Of a stretch of 10,250 nucleotides of DNA, positions 6,376 to 10,250 are shown one piece after another. The translations under genes were made by a program, and so were the position numbers. Numbering within the stretch: the first letter of the stretch is position 1; each line of letters starts with the position of its first letter. The notes below the pieces were generated by a model. The model was given only the letters and a program-made list of their open reading frames with translations, was not told the DNA's origin and searched no databases. This stretch comes from Chloroflexota bacterium (GTDB taxonomy: Bacteria > Chloroflexota > Dehalococcoidia > SM23-28-2 > RBG-16-64-32), in contig VBEI01000061.1 of NCBI GenBank assembly GCA_005882715.1, forward strand, positions 1-10,250, given 5' to 3'.

Positions 6376-6861
6376 ATGCCGAGGCGCTTTAGCAAAGCGG
6401 AAGTCGATCGGTTCCTAGGCGGGCGCCGAGTAGCTGTTCTTGGCACCAACGGCGCGGACGGATCACCGGTCCTCACGCCCATCTGGTACCTCTATACAGA
6501 TGGGCATCTTCTGATGCGGACCGATAAGCAGAGCGTCAAAGCGAAGAACATCGCCCGGGATCCTCGGGTCACAGTCTGTGTCCAGGACGAGCGACCGCCC
6601 TACGCGAGCGTTACCGTCTACGGCAAAGCAGCCATCGAGCCGGCTCAGGAAAAGGTCGGCGTCCAGATGGCGAAGCACTACCTCGGCGCCATCGGCGCGG
6701 CCGGATATCAGCGCGCGGCCCGCGAAGCCATCGAGAGGGGAGAAGAGGTCACCCTTGTGATTACGCCGGAGCGCGTGCTCACGCAGGACTTCTCCCAGGA
6801 GACGCCCTGGTTCGGAAAGGCGTGGCTGGTCCTGAAGCGCGTCCTGCCGCCGGGCCTCTAG
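6376..6861 (+). CDS. PPOX-class flavin/F420-binding family protein
   Basis: This 161-residue protein has the split beta-barrel pattern of the pyridoxamine-5'-phosphate-oxidase-like superfamily, whose bacterial members bind FMN, F420 or haem and often reduce small substrates. The diagnostic stretch runs from AVLGTNGADGSPVLTPIWYLY (20-40), through HLLMRTDKQSVKAKNIARDPRV (44-65; the TDKQSVKAKN strand-loop is the usual cofactor-phosphate contact), to VTVYGKAAI (79-87). A C-terminal helix and a VTLVITPERVLTQDF strand (125-139) close the fold. This arrangement is closest to the PPOX class F420-dependent group, but the cofactor cannot be fixed by reading. It starts at ATG 6376 without a Shine-Dalgarno and is divergent from the response regulator, so the two could share control. 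No partner enzyme is adjacent. Confidence 0.85.
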   Translation: MPRRFSKAEVDRFLGGRRVAVLGTNGADGSPVLTPIWYLYTDGHLLMRTDKQSVKAKNIARDPRVTVCVQDERPPYASVTVYGKAAIEPAQEKVGVQMAKHYLGAIGAAGYQRAAREAIERGEEVTLVITPERVLTQDFSQETPWFGKAWLVLKRVLPPGL

Positions 6862-7004
6862 CCTGCACTCGGGTCAAGTTCAATCGGACAAGCCAACCCG
6901 AGGCGAGCGCCTGCGGGTATGAAGCGAGCGCTGCTCCCAGCAGGAACGGGCCGAATATAGCATGGGTCTTCGATATCCAATGTAGCGGTTGTGGAGCGAG
7001 AACT

Positions 7005-9269
7005 CTAAGGGAAAAGCGGCACAACTGCTGCCGCCCGAAGGACGGCTCGTGAACGCGCCGCCGCCCCGGCTGGGAGCGATTGCGTGGCGACGGTCGCAGT
7101 CTTGGCAAGACGCGTCGCCCGGTAGATGCGCAACAGCTCGTAGCTGTACCGCCCGCCTATCCTCTCTCGCGCGCCGACAATGTTTTGCCAGCCGGCGGTG
7201 CGGAAGGCTTCCTCGATCTCGGTTCCCTGCTCGGAGGTTAGAAAGCGGGTCAAGTCGATGTCTTCTCCGGCTTCAGCAGCGAGAACGAGGTGACTCATTA
7301 TCGTGCCGAGCACGAATCCACGTTCTCGCGCGATCTCTTCGGGCGACCGGCCAGCGCGAAACTGTCGCAGCGTCGACGCCGGCGAATCGCCCAGCCGACC
7401 GCGCCCGCTTCGTGGCTCCGAACGCATGCCCTCAGCCGGGCGACTAGCCGTGAACTGCAACCGCTCGTTCGAACCAAGGTGCTCAGCGATCTCGCGCAAG
7501 AAGAGCGCGCTGAACTCGCGCAGCTTCGTCGCGCCTACGCCGCTTATGCGGGAAAACTCGCGCTCATTGGATGGGTACTCCCGCGCCATCTGGCGCAGAG
7601 CGACGTCCGAGAACACCACGTACGCCGGGACATCTCGCTCGTCGGCCAGGCGCTTGCGGAGGGCGCGCAGCCTCTCGAACAGCGTTTCGTCGCATTCGAG
7701 CCTCACGCGGGTGGCCTTCGCCGTGGCCTCAACGGCCTCGGGAAGCATCACCTGGCCCCGGCCGGCGAGCACGGCGCGGCCCTCATCGGTCACCTCGAGG
7801 ACGTTGAAGCGTTCCTCGTCCCGCCTCAAGATGCCCTGACGCACGAGCTCTCGGCCCAGCTCGGCCCACTGCTTGCGGTTGCGCTCTTTTCCGCTGCCGT
7901 GCTCGGACAACTGATCGTGCCGCCAGCGAGTGATCTTCTCATTGGTGCTACCGAGCAGAACCTCCGCGACGTGGCCGGCGCCGACGCTGAAGCCGCTCTT
8001 TTGCTTGATGCCGAGAAGAGCGCCCAAGAACTTCTCTGCGAGCGCGGTGCCGTCGAACGTCTTACGCGGGAAGAGGCAGTTGTCACAGGCTCCGCAGTTC
8101 TCGTTTGCGTACTCCTCGCCGAAATAGGCGAGGAGCTCTCGCCGCCGACAGCCGGCGCTCTCGGCGCACCAGACCATCTCGTCGAGCTTCTTGCGCGTCA
8201 CCTCTCGCTCATGCGGGTCGGTAATCTCGTCGAGGAAGCGGAGGTATTTCACGGCGTCGCTGTTGCTGAATAAGAGCAGGCATTCGCTCGGTAGGCCGTC
8301 TCGTCCGGCGCGGCCGGTCTCCTGGTAGTAGTTCTCGACGCTCCTGGGCAGGTCATAGTGCAGGACGAAGCGCACGTTCGGCTTGTTGATGCCCATGCCA
8401 AAGGCGATCGTCGCGCAGATGACGGGCACGTCATCGCGCGCAAACGTCTCCTGGTTCCGGGTGCGTTCCAGCGGCGTGAGACCGGCGTGGTACGGAAGCG
8501 CCTTCACGCCGTCGTCGCTCAGCCGCTCGGCGAGAGACTCGGCGCCGCGGCGGCTGTGGCAGTAGACGATCCCGCTCTCGTTCGGCCGCGCTCTTACGAA
8601 GTCGAGCACCTGAGAGTACGGGCCCTGCTTGGGAACGACGCGGTATGTCAGGTTCGGCCGGTTAAAGCTGCCGACATGGCAGGCGGGGTCCCGCAGTTTC
8701 AGATAGCGGACGATATCCGACCGCACACGCTCCGTCGCCGTCGCGGTCAGCGCCATCAATGGGACCTGCGGCATCTGCTCCCGCAGCGACGCGAGCTGGC
8801 GGTACTCCGGCCGGAAGTCGTGGCCCCATTCGCTGACGCAGTGCGCCTCGTCGACGGCGATGAGGCTCACGTTCCAGCGCAGCAACGCGTCGAGGAAGCC
8901 GGGCATCATTACGCGCTCCGGCGCGACGTACAGGATGCGATATTCGCCTGAGTTCAATGCCTGGCCCCGTGCCTGCATTTCGCGGGCGTCAAGCGACGAA
9001 TTTAGGAATGCCGCCTGAACGCCCGCAGCGCGCAAGGCGTCGACCTGGTCCTTCATCAGCGCGATCAGCGGCGAGACGACGACCGTGAGACCGGGCCGCG
9101 CCAGCGCCGGGAGCTGGAAGCACAGCGACTTCCCGCCGCCGGTCGGGAGGAGAGCGAACACATCGCGCCCGGCGAGCGAGTCGGCGATGATCTCCTCTTG
9201 CAGTGGGAGGAACGAATCGAACCCGAAGTGCTCCTTTAGCAGCGCAAGCAGCGAGCCGTTCTCGGACAT
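7005..9269 (-). CDS. recQ: ATP-dependent DNA helicase RecQ with C-terminal HTH domain
   Basis: This 3'-5' helicase acts in recombination and stalled-fork repair. The 754-residue protein begins at ATG 9269 behind AAGGGGG. Motif 0 is FGFDSFLPLQ (Q24), Walker A is TGGGKS (43-48), the DEAH box is at 140-143, the RecQ aromatic-rich loop is CVSEWGHDFRPEY (144-156), motif III is LTATAT (174-179), and motif VI is YYQETGRAGRDG (314-325). Zinc-binding Cys374, 392, 395 and 398 head the RQC region, whose winged helix ends near 500, and an HRDC domain spans about 521-600. Residues about 628-718 look like the extra RecQ C-terminal helix-turn-helix (HTH_40 type). The last 36 residues are low-complexity and Ala-rich. 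E. coli RecQ has 609 residues, so the HTH and tail account for the excess. The gene's last codons overlap a terminator-like hairpin. Confidence 0.95.
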   Translation of the reverse strand: MSENGSLLALLKEHFGFDSFLPLQEEIIADSLAGRDVFALLPTGGGKSLCFQLPALARPGLTVVVSPLIALMKDQVDALRAAGVQAAFLNSSLDAREMQARGQALNSGEYRILYVAPERVMMPGFLDALLRWNVSLIAVDEAHCVSEWGHDFRPEYRQLASLREQMPQVPLMALTATATERVRSDIVRYLKLRDPACHVGSFNRPNLTYRVVPKQGPYSQVLDFVRARPNESGIVYCHSRRGAESLAERLSDDGVKALPYHAGLTPLERTRNQETFARDDVPVICATIAFGMGINKPNVRFVLHYDLPRSVENYYQETGRAGRDGLPSECLLLFSNSDAVKYLRFLDEITDPHEREVTRKKLDEMVWCAESAGCRRRELLAYFGEEYANENCGACDNCLFPRKTFDGTALAEKFLGALLGIKQKSGFSVGAGHVAEVLLGSTNEKITRWRHDQLSEHGSGKERNRKQWAELGRELVRQGILRRDEERFNVLEVTDEGRAVLAGRGQVMLPEAVEATAKATRVRLECDETLFERLRALRKRLADERDVPAYVVFSDVALRQMAREYPSNEREFSRISGVGATKLREFSALFLREIAEHLGSNERLQFTASRPAEGMRSEPRSGRGRLGDSPASTLRQFRAGRSPEEIARERGFVLGTIMSHLVLAAEAGEDIDLTRFLTSEQGTEIEEAFRTAGWQNIVGARERIGGRYSYELLRIYRATRLAKTATVATQSLPAGAAARSRAVLRAAAVVPLFP
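7009..7034 (-). terminator. Probable intrinsic terminator of recQ inside its last codons
   Basis: On the minus strand GCGGCA (7034-7029), a 7-nt loop and TGCCGC (7021-7016) form a 6-bp GC-rich stem followed directly by TTTTCCC (7015-7009). The recQ stop TAG (7007-7005) lies two bases beyond this tract, so the terminator is embedded in the final codons of the gene. The stem is short and the T-run is only four, so efficiency is uncertain. Confidence 0.5.
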
Positions 9270-9303
9270 GAGGCCCCCTTATTAATGGAGAACGCTGGCG
9301 CGG

Positions 9304-9333
9304 AGTATAAGTGTGACGATTGCTGCGCCGTAA
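9304..9333 (-). promoter_or_regulatory. Candidate recQ promoter
   Basis: On the minus strand TATACT (9309-9304) is a good -10, with TTACGG (9333-9328) 18 bp upstream as a poor -35. Transcription would start about 30 nt before the ATG at 9269, leaving room for the AAGGGGG ribosome binding site. The spacer contains the bipartite motif shared with the sigma-like gene's promoter. Confidence 0.5.
9312..9331 (-). repeat. Bipartite promoter motif, copy 2
   Basis: The minus strand reads ACGGCGCAGC (9331-9322), then AAT, then CGTCACA (9318-9312). The two blocks are identical to those at 5369-5353, and both copies sit just upstream of the proposed -10. In both cases a TTA precedes the first block. Confidence 0.5.
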
Positions 9334-9483
9334 GGGGGAAATGTCACTCCTTTTGAGGCCGGGGTTCTCTGTCTGGACTGAGACTTGAGATGCCTCGCCT
9401 CCACCCCCAGTACCGCTCGGCCGGACCCCACTCGCTCGGAATGACCTGCTCACATCTAGATAGCGCCGTTCACCGCTCACGCG

Positions 9484-9513
9484 TTGACGGGCTGGGGACA
9501 TGCTTGATACCGT
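9484..9513 (+). promoter_or_regulatory. Possible promoter of the deacylase gene, leaderless geometry
   Basis: TTGACG (9484-9489) is followed after 18 bp by TACCGT (9508-9513), a TANNNT hexamer ending 10 nt before ATG 9524. The spacing closely matches the proposed PPOX promoter. The -10 is weak, and this call rests mainly on the spacing and on the lack of a Shine-Dalgarno at 9524. Confidence 0.3.
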
Positions 9514-9523
9514 GCGAGCCACC

Positions 9524-10250
9524 ATGCCCGAATTCGATCTCCACATTCGCAACGGCAGCGTTATCGACGGCAGCGGCACGCTCGCGTTCCGCGCGGATGT
9601 GGCCGTGCGTGACGGTCGCATCGCTGCCGTGGGCGCGATCGAAGGTGAGGCGGCGCGCGAGATCGACGCGACCGGCCTGACGGTCGCGCCGGGGTTTATC
9701 GACGTGCACGCGCACGATGACGATGCGGTGATGAGCACGAGCATGGACTTCAAGCTGATGCAGGGTGTGACGACAGATATCGTCGGGAACTGCGGCGCCG
9801 GGATGGCGGCTCCCCGCGACCCTGCGCGGCCGCCGATGCCCGGCGTCAACGTCGTTCTCGGCGCGAGCCACGAAGGCGAGTGGCAAACCTTCGGCGAGTA
9901 CATGGACGCCGTGGATCGCGCCGATCTCGCCGTCAACGTTGGGTGCTTCATCCCTCACGGCGCAGTTCGCTACTTCGCGATAGGCATGGACCGTACGGAG
10001 CCGGACGAAGCGGAGCTGGCGCGAATGCGCGACGCCGTCGCCAGAGGGATGGCCGCCGGCGCGCTCGGGCTCTCAACAGGCCTCATCTACCCGCCGGGCG
10101 CATTCGCCGGGACGGAAGAAATTAGTGCGCTGGCGGAGGTGGCGGCGGAACAGGGCGGAGTGTACATGACGCACATGCGCGACGAAGGCGCGCGGCTGCT
10201 GGAAGCGATCGAGGAGGCGGTGCGGATCGCGCGAGACGCTGGTCTGCCGC
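9524..10250 (+). CDS. N-acyl-D-amino-acid deacylase (D-aminoacylase family), 5' part
   Basis: This metal-dependent amidohydrolase is predicted to remove the acyl group from N-acyl-D-amino acids. The frame stays open to the window end, giving the first 242 residues of a family usually near 500. The opening FDLHIRNGSVIDGSG (4-18) is the usual start of the amidohydrolase beta-sandwich. GFIDVHAHDD (57-66) supplies metal ligands H62 and H64. IVGNCG (86-91) carries Cys90, equivalent to the metal-ligand cysteine of D-aminoacylases. STGLIYPPGAFAGTEE (184-199) is diagnostic of the subfamily, and YMTHMRDEG (214-222) gives His217. ATG 9524 fits family N-termini; in-frame ATG 9500 would add eight residues. 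Neither has a well-spaced Shine-Dalgarno. It is divergent from recQ and not obviously linked to it. The true substrate, including possible dihydropyrimidinase-like use, is not fixed by sequence. Confidence 0.88.
   Translation, partial: MPEFDLHIRNGSVIDGSGTLAFRADVAVRDGRIAAVGAIEGEAAREIDATGLTVAPGFIDVHAHDDDAVMSTSMDFKLMQGVTTDIVGNCGAGMAAPRDPARPPMPGVNVVLGASHEGEWQTFGEYMDAVDRADLAVNVGCFIPHGAVRYFAIGMDRTEPDEAELARMRDAVARGMAAGALGLSTGLIYPPGAFAGTEEISALAEVAAEQGGVYMTHMRDEGARLLEAIEEAVRIARDAGLP

Noticed and set aside
6868..6943. Short inverted repeats after the PPOX gene (CTCGGGT with ACCCGAG; CTGCT with AGCAG)
   Set aside because: A 7-bp stem with a 21-nt loop and a 5-bp stem with a 3-nt loop, both without T-tracts, are not convincing terminators.
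6822..7052. A small + strand frame with a CSGC...CC zinc-ribbon-like stretch
   Set aside because: It begins inside the PPOX gene in another frame and runs into the recQ 3' end; there is no ribosome binding site, and the cysteines are probably chance.
7290..8273. A 327-codon + strand open frame opposite recQ
   Set aside because: It lies entirely antisense to well-conserved RecQ domains; long open antisense frames are common in GC-rich genes, and its translation resembles no family.
9312..9347. CRP/FNR-like site (TGTGAC 9312-9317 and TGTCAC 9342-9347)
   Set aside because: The halves are 24 bp apart, far from the required spacing, and the first half is better explained by the shared promoter motif.
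8989..9951. A 320-codon - strand frame across the recQ start and the deacylase
   Set aside because: It overlaps two strongly supported genes, and its Ser/Arg/Pro-rich translation is typical of antisense reading.

Overview
The window is an ordinary chromosomal stretch of a GC-rich bacterium (roughly 60% GC by eye). It carries one complete phosphate-uptake operon followed by a mixed set of single genes. PstS is a lipoprotein with a lipobox cysteine. The phosphate-control repeats are TTAAC-like and spaced about 11 bp, resembling the PhoP boxes of Gram-positive bacteria rather than the E. coli PHO box. TTG/GTG starts and a PPOX-family flavin/F420 reductase are also present. Together these fit a monoderm-like lineage such as Chloroflexota or a relative, but taxonomy is inference and no rRNA or tRNA is present to settle it.

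Layout: positions 1-252 hold a stem-loop, a PHO-box-like repeat array and the pst promoter. Positions 253-4742 hold pstS-pstC-pstA-pstB-phoU on the + strand: a phosphate-binding lipoprotein, two permeases, an ATPase and the PhoU regulator. A strong 14-bp hairpin separates pstS from pstC, and GTGA overlaps couple pstC to pstA. On the - strand follow a compact, diverged ECF-sigma-like protein (4837-5298) and an OmpR-family response regulator whose receiver domain has lost its phospho-acceptor aspartate (5437-6207). A PPOX-family protein (6376-6861, +) is divergent from the regulator. A 754-residue RecQ helicase with an extra C-terminal helix-turn-helix domain follows (7005-9269, -). The start of an N-acyl-D-amino-acid deacylase (9524 to the window end, +) is divergent from recQ.

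The most interesting signal is regulatory. A second PHO-box-like array, four repeats at exactly 11-bp period, lies upstream of the sigma-like gene in the same orientation to transcription as the array ahead of pstS. This suggests that phosphate starvation drives both the transporter and a small sigma-like factor. The neighbouring regulator looks phosphorylation-independent, and no PhoR-type kinase is visible. A bipartite 17-base motif found in the sigma-like promoter is repeated at the recQ promoter. Several genes without a Shine-Dalgarno site appear to have -10 hexamers close enough to the start for leaderless or near-leaderless transcripts.

The parts of the window outside the listed features, including 1-108, 4743-4836, 6862-7004 and 9334-9483, show no convincing gene, RNA, mobile element or CRISPR array.
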